From Candidatus Lachnoclostridium pullistercoris (lineage in GTDB: Bacteria; Bacillota; Clostridia; Lachnospirales; Lachnospiraceae), in assembly GCA_019119775.1 (NCBI GenBank), contig DWWL01000057.1:1-54219 (forward strand): a stretch of 54,219 nt of DNA, in the 5' to 3' direction. How positions within the stretch are numbered: position 1 is the stretch's first letter; every line of letters begins with the position of its first letter. Of this stretch, positions 7,210 through 15,836 are shown in pieces. Under the pieces are notes generated by a model. The model worked only from the letters and a program-made list of their open reading frames with translations, did not search any database and had not been told where the DNA came from. Made by a program: the position numbers and the translations under genes.

Positions 7210-8538
7210 ATGAAACCGTATGCTGAAATGACGAGAGAAGAGCTGAAGGCGCTCCACGACGAGCTGTCCGTTCAGTATAGAGAGATGCAGGAGAGGGATC
7301 TGAAACTGGATATGTCCAGAGGAAAGCCCAGCCTGGCTCAGCTGGATCTGTCCATGGGAATGATGGATGTGCTGAGCAGCCACGATGATCTGACCTGTGA
7401 GGACGGAACAGACTGCCGCAACTACGGATGTCTGGAAGGAATCAACGAGGTGAAGGAGCTGATCGCCGATATGATGGAGGTGGCTCCCGCCAATGTGATT
7501 ATCTATGGCAACTCCAGCCTGAATGTCATGTACGACACTGTGGCCCGTTCCATTACCAACGGCGTTATGGGCAGCACCCCCTGGGGAAAGCTGGACAAGG
7601 TGAAATTCCTGTGCCCGGTGCCGGGATATGACCGTCATTTTGCCATCACAGAATATTTCGGGATCGAGATGATCAATGTTCCCATGACTCCCCAGGGACC
7701 GGATATGGACATGGTGGAGGAGCTGGTGTCCTCTGACGATTCCATCAAGGGAATCTGGTGCGTGCCGAAGTATTCCAACCCCCAGGGCTACTCCTACTCA
7801 GATGAGACGGTGAGACGGTTTGCCAGATTAAAGCCGGCGGCTCAGGATTTCCGTATTTACTGGGACAACGCCTACACCATTCACCATCTCTACGACAATG
7901 ACCAGGACCACCTGATCGAGATCCTGGCGGAGTGCAAGAGAGCCGGAAATCCGGATCTGGCCTACAAATTCGCCTCCACATCCAAGATCTGTTTCCCGGG
8001 TTCCGGCATCGCGGCCCTGGCAGCGTCCCCCAACAACCTGGAGGACATCCGCAGACAGCTGTCTGTGCAGACCATCGGACACGACAAGGTGAACCAGCTG
8101 AGAAACGTAAGATTCTTTAAGGATATCCACGGAATGGTGGAGCATATGAGAAAGCACGCGGACATTCTGCGGCCGAAGTTTGAGGCGGTTGAGCGGATCC
8201 TGGATCAGGAGCTGGGCGGCCTGGGCATCGCGGAGTGGACGAAGCCGAAGGGCGGATACTTTATCTCCTTTGAGGCCCTGGACGGCTGTGCGAAGGAGAT
8301 CGTGGCCAGATGCAAGAAGGCCGGAGTGGTGCTGACCAACGCGGGAGCGACCTATCCATATGGAAAGGATCCCCACGACAGCAATATCCGGATCGCGCCT
8401 TCTTACCCGCCGTTAAACGACCTGGAGCTGGCTACAGAGCTTCTGTGCCTGTGCACCAAGCTGGTGAGCACGGAGAAACTGATGGCGGAGATGAAGAAAA
8501 ATCCGCCGAAGAAGGAAACACAAGTTCAGGAAGCATAA
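7210..8538 (+). CDS. Type Ic aspartate aminotransferase (PLP-dependent, MocR-like aminotransferase family)
   Basis: This 442-residue PLP enzyme interconverts aspartate/2-oxoglutarate and oxaloacetate/glutamate. It follows the distinctive subgroup Ic pattern of AspT: LDMSRGKPSLAQLDLS near the N-terminus, DCRNYGCLEGI, CPVPGYDRHFAITEYFG, then the PLP region WCVPKYSNPQGYSYS and YWDNAYTIHHL. The Schiff-base lysine is in FASTSKICFPGSG, and NIRIAPSYPPL carries the carboxylate-binding Arg. RBS GAGGAGAG lies just before the ATG. The gene stands alone between a repeat-flanked promoter and the terminator shared with the LysR gene. General class I aminotransferases are much less similar in these blocks, so the subgroup call is fairly safe. 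Confidence 0.92.
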   Translation: MKPYAEMTREELKALHDELSVQYREMQERDLKLDMSRGKPSLAQLDLSMGMMDVLSSHDDLTCEDGTDCRNYGCLEGINEVKELIADMMEVAPANVIIYGNSSLNVMYDTVARSITNGVMGSTPWGKLDKVKFLCPVPGYDRHFAITEYFGIEMINVPMTPQGPDMDMVEELVSSDDSIKGIWCVPKYSNPQGYSYSDETVRRFARLKPAAQDFRIYWDNAYTIHHLYDNDQDHLIEILAECKRAGNPDLAYKFASTSKICFPGSGIAALAASPNNLEDIRRQLSVQTIGHDKVNQLRNVRFFKDIHGMVEHMRKHADILRPKFEAVERILDQELGGLGIAEWTKPKGGYFISFEALDGCAKEIVARCKKAGVVLTNAGATYPYGKDPHDSNIRIAPSYPPLNDLELATELLCLCTKLVSTEKLMAEMKKNPPKKETQVQEA

Positions 8539-8569
8539 AAAAGATCCCGGCGGCGCATGCCGTCGGGAT
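8537..8569. terminator. Terminator between the convergent aminotransferase and LysR genes
   Basis: ATCCCGGCGGC (8544-8554) and GCCGTCGGGAT (8559-8569) form a strong stem with a GCAT loop. The flanking A-run at 8537-8542 gives a T-run on the minus strand, so it works best for the LysR gene. The plus-strand side has only TTCCTTAT. Confidence 0.75.
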
Positions 8570-8601
8570 TCCTTATATTCTCTGTCCGCCGGGGTACTTC
8601 C

Positions 8602-9480
8602 TCAGGTGACGGAAAACAGGATCACGTTCATGAAAGCCTGGAAGGCGGGCGTCTGGTACTTATCCTGGAGAAAGGTGACGTGGGTGGTGCAGTCCAGACG
8701 AAAGTCCGGGACGTCAAGCTCAGTCAGCGTGCCGGACTGCAGATCGGATTCTGCCAGGGACCGGGGAAGAATGGCGATGCCCAGGCCGTCTCTGGCCGCC
8801 TGCAGAAGGACGGCGGAGCTGGTGCTGGTCCACGACGGAGTCACTGCCGTATCGTAGAAGAGAAATGCACTGTCCACGATCCTGCGGATCATGCTGCCAG
8901 GCTCTTTTAAAAGAAGGGGCTGCCTGGAGAGCTCCGGAACCGACAAGGTGCCTGCCGCGGCCGCCGGAAAGGACGGGGAGCAGAGCACGGACAGAGGCTC
9001 AGATGACAGGGGAACCTTCACAAAGTGTTCATCATCTGTCATGCCTTCTGTGAGAGCCATATCAATTTTGCGATGGATCAGCTGCTGCTCCAGCTCGGAT
9101 TCACTGTCCACAGTGACGCGGATGGTGACTTCCCCGTGGCCGGAGCGGAATTTCTCCAGAATGGGGAAGAGCAGAGACGCGGCGACGGACGGAGTGGCTC
9201 CGATCTTCAGTTCATAATTGATTTCACTGTCCTGAAATCCCCGCTGAAGGTCCTCGTAGATCTCCAGAAGGGGGATCACTTTGGACAGAAACAGCTGACC
9301 GGCCTCGTTGAGGACAATTTTCCTGGAAGTGCGGTCGAAAAGCTGGGTTCCCAGGGATTCTTCCAGTTCGCTGATGGTGCGGGAGATGGCAGGCTGGGTC
9401 GTGGACAGGCGTTCAGCGGCCTTTGTAATGCTCTCCTCCTCGCACACGGTGCGGAATGTGTAAAGCTGTTTGATTTTCAT
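8602..9480 (-). CDS. LysR-family transcriptional regulator
   Basis: It carries an N-terminal winged helix-turn-helix (MKIKQLYTFRTVCEEESITK, then AAERLSTTQPAISRTISELE). A periplasmic-binding-protein-like effector domain follows, with ELKIGATPSVAAS, the IDMALTEG strand and DGLGIAILPRSLAE near the C-terminus. The start at 9480 is chosen because GAGGAA lies six bases upstream and family members begin with M(K/D)xxQLxTF; an eight-residue longer frame has no RBS. The gene is divergent from apbE, with a 108-bp AT-rich spacer that probably holds both promoters and the LysR box. It ends at the hairpin shared with the aminotransferase. The effector and target are unknown. Confidence 0.9.
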   Translation of the reverse strand: MKIKQLYTFRTVCEEESITKAAERLSTTQPAISRTISELEESLGTQLFDRTSRKIVLNEAGQLFLSKVIPLLEIYEDLQRGFQDSEINYELKIGATPSVAASLLFPILEKFRSGHGEVTIRVTVDSESELEQQLIHRKIDMALTEGMTDDEHFVKVPLSSEPLSVLCSPSFPAAAAGTLSVPELSRQPLLLKEPGSMIRRIVDSAFLFYDTAVTPSWTSTSSAVLLQAARDGLGIAILPRSLAESDLQSGTLTELDVPDFRLDCTTHVTFLQDKYQTPAFQAFMNVILFSVT

Positions 9481-9588
9481 ATGAGTTCCTCGTATATATA
9501 CCAAAAATATTATGATAATAATATATCATTACAGCTATTAAAAATCCAGTATTTATTGCGAAAATATATATAGAAAAGGAGACACAGA
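9481..9588. promoter_or_regulatory. AT-rich divergent control region between lysR and apbE
   Basis: This spacer is very AT-rich. It includes the partly symmetric ATATTATGATAATAATAT (9508-9525), which fits a LysR T-N11-A box. No convincing -35/-10 pair can be fixed for either gene. A typical LysR arrangement would autoregulate and control the divergent gene (inference). Confidence 0.4.
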
Positions 9589-10590
9589 TTGAAGAAAAAG
9601 AAATTAGGGGCGGGAATTCTGCTGATCCTGGCGGCCGCGGCCGTACTGGGGGGCTGCAGGAAGCAGACGGAGCCGGTGAGCCGGTCCGGATTCCTGCTGA
9701 ACACGTTTGTGACCGTAACTCTCTATGACTCGGAGGATGAGGCGGTGCTGGACGGCTGCATGGACCTCTGCCGGGATTATGAAGGTCTGCTCAGCCGTAC
9801 CATAGAGACCAGCGAGATCTACCGGATCAACCACCGGCAGCCGGGGACCAGGGAGATGGAGGTGTCAGAGGACACAGCGGAGGTAATCAAAAAAGGGCTT
9901 TCCTACAGCCGGCTGTCGGACGGGGCTTTTGACATCACCATTGAGCCGATCAGTTCTCTCTGGGATTTCACATCAGAGAACCCGAAAGTCCCGGATCCGG
10001 AGCTGATTGCGGAAAATCTTCCCCGGGTGGGGTATGAAAAAATCTCGGTGGACGGGAATAAAATCCTGTTCTCCGACGACGAGACGACCATTGACCTGGG
10101 GGCAATTGCCAAAGGCTACATCGCGGACCGGATGAAGGAATATCTTTTGGAGCAGGGAGTAGAGAGCGCCATCATCAACCTGGGCGGAAATGTGCTCTGC
10201 GTGGGATCAAACGGGGGCAAACCGTTCCGCATCGGCATCCAGCGCCCATATGCCAGCCACAGCGAGACGGTGGGCGTGGTGGAAGTGGAAGATATGTCGG
10301 TGGTTTCCTCCGGCGTTTATGAGCGCCATTTTGAGAAAGACGGGATAAACTACCACCACATCCTGGACCCGAAGACCGGCTATCCTTATGAGAACGGGCT
10401 GACGGCGGTGACAATCCTCTCCAGAGAGTCTGTGGACGGAGACGGACTGAGCACCACCTGCTTTTCCCTGGGACTGGAAAAGGGAATGGACCTTGTGAAC
10501 TCTCTGGAAGACACGTGGGCGGTGTTTATCACCGACGACGGAGTTCTCCACTGTTCAGAGGGAATGGACCAGTGGCTGAAGGAAGAGTAG
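9589..10590 (+). CDS. apbE: FAD:protein FMN transferase ApbE (lipoprotein)
   Basis: ApbE takes FMN from FAD and links it to a Thr/Ser of target proteins such as RnfD, RnfG or NqrB/C outside the membrane. A lipoprotein signal is present, with lipobox VLGGC giving Cys23. Family blocks follow: FLLNTFVTVTLYD, SDGAFDITIEPISSLW, IDLGAIAKGYIADRM, AIINLGGNVLCVG, then HHILDPKTGYP and a C-terminal DGDGLSTTCFSLG with the metal/FAD-binding residues. The start is TTG at 9589, with AAGGAGA six bases upstream. RnfD, a likely substrate with an SGAT motif, is encoded at 53706 in this same window. The gene stands alone, divergent from a LysR regulator. Confidence 0.95.
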   Translation: MKKKKLGAGILLILAAAAVLGGCRKQTEPVSRSGFLLNTFVTVTLYDSEDEAVLDGCMDLCRDYEGLLSRTIETSEIYRINHRQPGTREMEVSEDTAEVIKKGLSYSRLSDGAFDITIEPISSLWDFTSENPKVPDPELIAENLPRVGYEKISVDGNKILFSDDETTIDLGAIAKGYIADRMKEYLLEQGVESAIINLGGNVLCVGSNGGKPFRIGIQRPYASHSETVGVVEVEDMSVVSSGVYERHFEKDGINYHHILDPKTGYPYENGLTAVTILSRESVDGDGLSTTCFSLGLEKGMDLVNSLEDTWAVFITDDGVLHCSEGMDQWLKEE

Positions 10591-10615
10591 GGGCGGCCGG
10601 GAGAGGCCGGCGGGC

Positions 10616-10644
10616 TTTACATTTCCAGCCGGCTGTAATACAAT
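10616..10644 (+). promoter_or_regulatory. Sigma-A promoter of the gtrA-yfhO operon
   Basis: TTTACA (10616-10621), 17 bp, then TACAAT (10639-10644). Each box is one base off consensus. It lies 29 bp before the GtrA start codon. Confidence 0.75.
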
Positions 10645-10672
10645 AACCGGAAAGAAAGGAGAGGATGGACAG

Positions 10673-11134
10673 ATGATGGACCGGATCAGGGAAAAGCTGG
10701 TGAACCGGGAGACGGTTTCCTATCTGATCTTCGGCGTGCTGACCACTCTGGTGGACTGGGTGTCTTACGCGTTTATGCGGATTCCGCTGGGATACCGGAC
10801 AGCCACGGCATTAAGCCAGCTGTTCGCGATCCTGTTCGCCTATGTGACCAACAAGCTGTTCGTGTTTGAAAATTTTGATTTCCGTCCGAAGTACCTGCTG
10901 AAGGAATGCGCCAGCTTTTTTGCCTGCAGGCTGTTTACAGCGGCGTTTACCTATGTGGCGATGATCGTGATGGTGGACGGTCTGGGGATCACCCAGGATA
11001 TGCTCTGCAAGATCGCGGTGTCAGCCATCTCCCTGGTAATGAATTATGTGTTCAGCAAATTGATTATATTTCGCAGACAGATGACGGAGAGGAAACGGGA
11101 TGAAGCAGGAAGATACGGGGCGGACAGCCAGTGA
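10673..11134 (+). CDS. GtrA-family membrane protein (putative polyprenyl-phosphate-sugar flippase)
   Basis: This 153-residue protein has four hydrophobic segments. The family signatures are YLIFGVLTTLVDWVSYAF at the start, FAILFAYVTNKLFVFEN in the middle and SLVMNYVFSKLIIFR at the end. GtrA/GtcA proteins are thought to move undecaprenyl-phosphate-linked sugars across the membrane for decoration of wall polymers. RBS AAAGGAGAGG lies upstream; the start could be either Met of the ATGATG at 10673. The 3' end overlaps the next gene by 35 bp, so the two are translationally coupled. Pairing with a YfhO protein suggests one glycosylation pathway. Confidence 0.9.
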   Translation: MMDRIREKLVNRETVSYLIFGVLTTLVDWVSYAFMRIPLGYRTATALSQLFAILFAYVTNKLFVFENFDFRPKYLLKECASFFACRLFTAAFTYVAMIVMVDGLGITQDMLCKIAVSAISLVMNYVFSKLIIFRRQMTERKRDEAGRYGADSQ

Positions 11135-13823
11135 GCTGGATGAGATTCTGGGAGTTATGGAGAAAAGAGCGATGGAGAGAGAGCTGTACCGGGGCGGGAA
11201 AATCCCCCCTGAGACTCAGGAGGAGACGGCGGACGGGGAAGAAGAGCTGATCGTGGAAGACTTAGATAAAGATGAGGACCAGACGCCCCGGCAGACGGCC
11301 GGGACGGAGAAACCGGAGAAAGCGGAGCAGCCGGGGAAAGCGGCCCGCAGGGCAACCCTGATCCGGCCTGTTGACGGACTTTTGGCGGCGTTCTGGATCC
11401 CGGTGGTCATTATGATCATCATTTTTATCCAGAGGGGGATCTTTCCGTTTGGGGACAACAGTTTCCTGCGGACGGACATGTACCACCAGTATGCCCCATT
11501 CTTTTCTGAATTCCACCACAAGCTGCGGACGGGAGGAAGCCTGCTCTACAGCTGGGACGTGGGCGGCGGCGTAAATTTTGCGGCGCTCTACGCTTACTAT
11601 CTGGCCAGTCCGGTAAACTGGCTGGTGGTGCTGTGCCCGAAGGCGTACATTATCGAATTCATGACGTACATGATCGTGTTTAAGATCGGTCTTTCCGGCC
11701 TCACGTTTGCCTGGTATCTGAGAAAACATGGGCGGGCCGGAGATTTCGGCGCCGCCTTCTTCGGCATCTTTTATGCCCTTTCCGGGTATATGGCCGCCTA
11801 CAGCTGGAATATTATGTGGCTGGACTGCATCTGGCTTTTCCCGCTGATCATGCTGGGGCTGGAGCGGCTGGTGAAGGAGAAGAAAGGACTGCTCTACGGG
11901 GTGACCCTGGGACTTTCCATTCTTTCCAATTATTATATTTCCATTATGATCTGCCTGTTTATGGTGATCTATTTTGTCAGCCTTCTGATCCTGGAAAAGA
12001 GGAAGAAGGTCAGGGACTATGGGGTGATCTGCGGACAGTTTGCGGGATATTCGCTGCTGGCCGGAGGCCTGGCGGCAGCGGTGCTGCTGCCGGAGATCTT
12101 CGCCCTGCAGATGACAGCGTCCGGGGACTTCAACTTTCCCCAGACCTTTGACAGCTATTTTTCCATTATTGATATGCTGGCCAGACATATCGGCAATGTG
12201 GAGGTGGAGGTCGGGCTGGATCACTGGCCGAATATTTACTGCGGAGTGGGAATTTTCCTGTTTTTCCTGCTGTATCTGGCATGCAGAAAGATTCCTTTGC
12301 GGGAGAAGGCAGTGTACTGCGCCCTGTTGCTGCTGTTTTTCGCCAGTTTTTCCATCAATGTGCTGAATTTTATCTGGCACGGCTTCCACTACCCCAACAG
12401 CCTGCCCTGCCGCCAGTCCTTTATCTACATTTTTCTGATGCTGTTTATCTGCTACCGGGCATATATGTACCTGGAGGAGACGCCGTGGAAACATGTGGCG
12501 GTCGCCTTCTGGGGATCGGTGTGCTTTGTGCTGATCGCGGAGCAGACGGTGACGGATGACGCGTTTCATTTTATCGTGTTTTACGTAGCAATCCTGTTTC
12601 TGGCCGTCTATGCAGGGCTGATTTGGCTGTATCAGAAGAGCCGGATTAGCGGAAACCTGCTGGTGCTTCTTGCGCTGGCGGCGGTGTCGGTGGAGGCGGC
12701 GGTGAACACTACGGCCACCAGCGTGACCACCACCAGCCGCACGGCTTATGTGGCGGATAATCAGGACGTGATCGATCTGGTGTCCGGCCTGACGCCGGCG
12801 GACACATTTTTCCGCATTGAGAAGGTGGACGGAAAGACGAAAAATGACGGAGCCTGGATGAATTTTCCGTCAGTATCGCTGTTTTCCTCCACGGCCAACG
12901 CGGATATGACGGACTTTTTCCGGAAAATGGGCTGCGAGGCGTCCACCAACGCCTACAGCATTGAGGGGAGCACCCCTCTGGTGGATTCGCTTTTGTCCAT
13001 CCGCTACGGTCTGTACTCCTGGAATCAGGGCAATAATCCTCTGCTGACCCTGGCGGGACAGGAAGGGGATACCTGGCTGTACCGGAAAGATTTCACCCTG
13101 CCTCTGGGGTTCGGCATTTCCGCGGATCTGGTGGACAACTGGCAGCTGGATCTGGGAAATCCGGCGGACGTCCAGAATGATCTCTGCACGGTGCTGGGAA
13201 CTTCCTGGGTGCTGGAGGAGGTCTACGGCGAGGACGGAGGCAGCACTTACAGCTATGGAGTGGAGCAGGAGGGCGATTATTACGCCTACATCTCCAACCG
13301 CCAGATCCGTTCGGTGCAGGTGAACTGGGGTGAGGAGATCACCACTTACGACAATGTGAACCGCGGCTACCTTTTAGAGCTCGGCAGATGCCAGCCGGGT
13401 GAGGAGATTGTGCTGACAGCCAAGGACGAGGCCGGGGCAGACATGAAGGTCCGGCTCTACCGATTCTCCGACAGTGCTCTGGAGCAGGTCTACCAGATCC
13501 TCAGCGAGGAGGAGTGGATGCTCACGGAGTGGACGGATACCACTTTAAAAGGAACGATCGGGATGAAGGAAAACGGCCTGCTCTACACCAGCATTCCCTA
13601 TGACCGGGGATGGACGGTCACTGTAGACGGAAAAGAAGTTCCGACAGAAAAGCTCTTTGATACCTTCCTCACGGTGGAGGTGCCGGAGGGGAACCATGAG
13701 ATCGAGATGAAATATGAGCCGGAGGGGCTGCGCCTGGGCGCGGGGATCACAGCGGTCAGCGCGGCGGTCCTGGCAGCGGTCGGAATCGGCGGAAGGGTCC
13801 GCAGGCGGAGGAAGGAGAAATAG
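11100..13823 (+). CDS. yfhO: YfhO-family membrane glycosyltransferase-like protein
   Basis: This is a 907-residue membrane protein. Residues 1-75 are a charged cytoplasmic tail rich in Glu/Lys. About 12 transmembrane segments follow (residues about 80-540), interrupted by an early extracellular loop with FLRTDMYHQYAPFFSEFHHK. Acidic residues of this loop are typical of GT-C transferases. The rest is a large extracellular region of about 330 residues, then a last transmembrane helix and a basic tail RRRRKEK. In Bacillus, YfhO acts with a GtrA-type flippase and the GT2 enzyme CsbB to glycosylate lipoteichoic acid. Here GtrA and YfhO are coupled, but no CsbB is within the window. The start ATG lies inside gtrA behind GGAGAGGAA. 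Confidence 0.88.
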   Translation: MKQEDTGRTASELDEILGVMEKRAMERELYRGGKIPPETQEETADGEEELIVEDLDKDEDQTPRQTAGTEKPEKAEQPGKAARRATLIRPVDGLLAAFWIPVVIMIIIFIQRGIFPFGDNSFLRTDMYHQYAPFFSEFHHKLRTGGSLLYSWDVGGGVNFAALYAYYLASPVNWLVVLCPKAYIIEFMTYMIVFKIGLSGLTFAWYLRKHGRAGDFGAAFFGIFYALSGYMAAYSWNIMWLDCIWLFPLIMLGLERLVKEKKGLLYGVTLGLSILSNYYISIMICLFMVIYFVSLLILEKRKKVRDYGVICGQFAGYSLLAGGLAAAVLLPEIFALQMTASGDFNFPQTFDSYFSIIDMLARHIGNVEVEVGLDHWPNIYCGVGIFLFFLLYLACRKIPLREKAVYCALLLLFFASFSINVLNFIWHGFHYPNSLPCRQSFIYIFLMLFICYRAYMYLEETPWKHVAVAFWGSVCFVLIAEQTVTDDAFHFIVFYVAILFLAVYAGLIWLYQKSRISGNLLVLLALAAVSVEAAVNTTATSVTTTSRTAYVADNQDVIDLVSGLTPADTFFRIEKVDGKTKNDGAWMNFPSVSLFSSTANADMTDFFRKMGCEASTNAYSIEGSTPLVDSLLSIRYGLYSWNQGNNPLLTLAGQEGDTWLYRKDFTLPLGFGISADLVDNWQLDLGNPADVQNDLCTVLGTSWVLEEVYGEDGGSTYSYGVEQEGDYYAYISNRQIRSVQVNWGEEITTYDNVNRGYLLELGRCQPGEEIVLTAKDEAGADMKVRLYRFSDSALEQVYQILSEEEWMLTEWTDTTLKGTIGMKENGLLYTSIPYDRGWTVTVDGKEVPTEKLFDTFLTVEVPEGNHEIEMKYEPEGLRLGAGITAVSAAVLAAVGIGGRVRRRRKEK

Positions 13824-13830
13824 GCAGAAT

Positions 13831-14445
13831 ATGGATTTTACACAGTATTTGACGGAGCTTTCCTCAAAGGCTCCCGTGCCAGGCGGAGGCGGAGCCTGCG
13901 CGCTTGGCGGTGCTCTGGGGGCCGGGCTGGGAATGATGGTGGCAAACCTGACGGCGGGAAAGAAAAAATATGCCCAGTGGGAGCCGGAGATTCAAGAATA
14001 TCTGGCGCGGATGGAGATTCTCCGGGACCGCTTTCTTGAGCTGGCAGAGGAGGACGAGAAGGCGTTTGCCCCGCTGGCGGAGGCTTACCGCCTTCCGGCC
14101 GGCACGGAGGAAGAGACTGCATATAAGGAAAAAGTGATGGAGGAGCGGCTTCTGGCCGCCAGCCTGGTGCCCTTAAAACTTCTGGAAACCGGCGTGGAGA
14201 TGCTGGGGATTTTAAAGGAGCTGGAGAAAAAGGGCAGCGTCATGGCTGTGAGCGACGTGGGAGCGGCGGCGCAGCTGATACGGGCCGCCGTCGCCGGAGG
14301 AGCCATGACTCTCCTGATCAACACCAGATCCATGAAGGACAGAAGCCGGGCGGAAGAGCTGAACCGGAAAGCGGAGCAGATGGTCCGGGAAGGGACAGAG
14401 AGCGCAGATGAGATCTACCGGCTGGTGACGGCGAGACTGAGATGA
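13831..14445 (+). CDS. fchA: Cyclodeaminase/cyclohydrolase-family protein (FchA-type methenyl-THF cyclohydrolase)
   Basis: The 204-residue protein matches the cyclodeaminase domain of formiminotransferase-cyclodeaminase and the stand-alone methenyltetrahydrofolate cyclohydrolase FchA. Seen are SSKAPVPGGGGACALGGALGA near the N-terminus, MVANLTAGKKKY, LAEEDEKAFAPLAEAY and SDVGAAAQLIRAAVAGGAM. No formiminotransferase domain is present. The ATG at 13831 is used because the family begins at this FTQYLTELSSK helix; an upstream in-frame extension lies inside yfhO and is Arg/Gly-rich. The stop overlaps an upstream frame of folD, and folD follows within 50 bp. This places the gene in one-carbon metabolism: conversion of methenyl-THF to formyl-THF is the likely reaction, deamination of formimino-THF the alternative. 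Confidence 0.85.
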   Translation: MDFTQYLTELSSKAPVPGGGGACALGGALGAGLGMMVANLTAGKKKYAQWEPEIQEYLARMEILRDRFLELAEEDEKAFAPLAEAYRLPAGTEEETAYKEKVMEERLLAASLVPLKLLETGVEMLGILKELEKKGSVMAVSDVGAAAQLIRAAVAGGAMTLLINTRSMKDRSRAEELNRKAEQMVREGTESADEIYRLVTARLR

Positions 14446-14489
14446 CGGAAGCCTGGCCGCCGGAGAGAAGACAAATGGGAGGAAGAAAG

Positions 14490-15332
14490 ATGGTCATTTT
14501 AAAGGGAGCGGAGATTTCCGCAGAGATACAGACAGAAGTGGAACGGCAGCTTGAGGCACTGGGCGGATATGTCCCCACCCTGGCCATCGTGCGCGTGGGG
14601 GAGAATCCGGATGATCTCTCCTATGAGAGAGGCGCGCTCTCCCGGATGAAAAAATTCGGGCTGCAGGCGGTGAGCTACGCCTATCCCCAGGACATTTCCA
14701 TGGAAGAGTTCCAGAAAGAATTTCTGCGCATTAACGGAGACGAGGCGGTGGACGGCATTCTTCTGCTGCGCCCCCTGCCTCCGCAGCTGGATGAGGAGAA
14801 GATTACGCGGATGATCGACCCGGCAAAGGATCTGGACGGCATTTCCCCGGAAAATATAGCCAGGGTCTTTTTAGGAGATGAGAGAGGCTTTGCCCCCTGC
14901 ACTGCTGAGGCGGTGGTGAGGATGCTGAAGGGCTACCGCGTTCCCATTGAGGGAAAACGGGCGGTGATCGTGGGCCGCAGCGCGGTGGTGGGCCGTCCCC
15001 TGGCCATGCTGTTTTTAAAAGAGCACGCCACCGTCACTGTCTGCCACACCAGGACGAGAGATCTTGAGCGGGTGTGCCGGGAAGCGGAGATTCTGGTGGC
15101 GGCGGCCGGAAAGGCCAGGATGATCGGCGCGGACCATGTGGGAGAAGGCGCTGTGGCCGTGGATGTGGGAATCAATGTGGACGAAAACGGAAAACTGTGC
15201 GGCGACATGGATTTTGAGGCGGTTTCAGAAAAGGCGTCCATGGCAACTCCCGTGCCGGGAGGCGTGGGGGCCGTGACCACAGCGGTGCTGGCGGAGCACC
15301 TGGTGAGGGCGGCCGCCGGGAAAAGACGCTGA
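14490..15332 (+). CDS. folD: FolD-type methylene-tetrahydrofolate dehydrogenase, cyclohydrolase residues altered
   Basis: FolD normally oxidises methylene-THF to methenyl-THF with NAD(P)+ and then hydrolyses it to formyl-THF. This 280-residue protein has the folate domain, the nucleotide-binding motif AVIVGRSAVVGRPLAMLF, the conserved DLDGI Asp and the PVPGGVGAVTTA signature. By alignment, however, the lysine of the catalytic Y-x3-K motif (Lys56 in human/E. coli numbering) is Ala49 (LSYERGALSR). The Gln of VQLPLP (human Gln100) is replaced, since the text reads GILLLRPLP. Both residues are known to be needed for cyclohydrolase activity. The start at 14490 has GGAGG seven bases upstream. The adjacent FchA would supply the missing step. 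Confidence 0.9.
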   Translation: MVILKGAEISAEIQTEVERQLEALGGYVPTLAIVRVGENPDDLSYERGALSRMKKFGLQAVSYAYPQDISMEEFQKEFLRINGDEAVDGILLLRPLPPQLDEEKITRMIDPAKDLDGISPENIARVFLGDERGFAPCTAEAVVRMLKGYRVPIEGKRAVIVGRSAVVGRPLAMLFLKEHATVTVCHTRTRDLERVCREAEILVAAAGKARMIGADHVGEGAVAVDVGINVDENGKLCGDMDFEAVSEKASMATPVPGGVGAVTTAVLAEHLVRAAAGKRR

Positions 15333-15407
15333 AAGAAGGCCCGGCCTGCATAATTTGTCCTTCCAATGCAGAAAATAGCAGAAATGACCGATTGGAGGAT
15401 GAAAATT

Positions 15408-15836
15408 ATGTGGGGTATTATGACTGCTCTGTTATCAGGAGCGCTTATGAGTCTTCAGGGCGTATTCAACACGGAAGTGACCCGCCAGACCAGCGAGTGG
15501 GTGTCTGCCGGCTGGGTGCAGCTGACCGCTTTTGTGACCTGCGGGGTGATCTGGCTGTTAAACGGCCGGCCGAGCGTGTCCGCCCTGTTTTCTGTGGAAC
15601 CGAAATATATGCTGGCCGGAGGCATTTTCGGGGCTTTTATCACATACACAGTGATAAAGAGCATGGAAAGCCTGGGTCCGGCCCGGTCAGCCCTGCTCAT
15701 TGTGGTGGCTCAGATCCTGGTGGCCTACGGCATTGAGCTGTTCGGACTGTTCGGCGTGGAAAAGGCGGCGTTTGAGTGGAGAAAGGCCCTGGGAGCCGGA
15801 GTGGCGATCGCCGGAATTATTATTTTTCGCAGTTGA
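15408..15836 (+). CDS. DMT-superfamily transporter of the YdcZ (DUF606) type
   Basis: This is a small membrane protein of about 142 residues with five hydrophobic helices: MWGIMTALLSGALMSLQGVF, WVQLTAFVTCGVIWLL, MLAGGIFGAFITYTVI, SALLIVVAQILVAYGIELF and LGAGVAIAGIIIF. N-x-x-V-T-R after helix 1 and a GP-R before helix 4 fit the YdcZ/DUF606 family, a half-size branch of the drug/metabolite transporters. The start at 15408 is preferred because GGAGG lies nine bases upstream; an ATG at 15399 sits directly against the RBS. The gene follows folD by 75 bp without a clear terminator. The substrate is unknown. Confidence 0.82.
   Translation: MWGIMTALLSGALMSLQGVFNTEVTRQTSEWVSAGWVQLTAFVTCGVIWLLNGRPSVSALFSVEPKYMLAGGIFGAFITYTVIKSMESLGPARSALLIVVAQILVAYGIELFGLFGVEKAAFEWRKALGAGVAIAGIIIFRS

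Noticed and set aside
11262-12569. Long open frame (435 codons) on the minus strand opposite yfhO
   Set aside because: It is rich in His, Gln and Pro with no family motif and mirrors the codon structure of yfhO, a normal shadow frame in G+C-rich DNA.
13714-13830. Upstream extension of the cyclodeaminase-family gene
   Set aside because: It lies inside yfhO in another frame and is Arg/Ser-rich; the conserved N-terminal helix starts at 13831.
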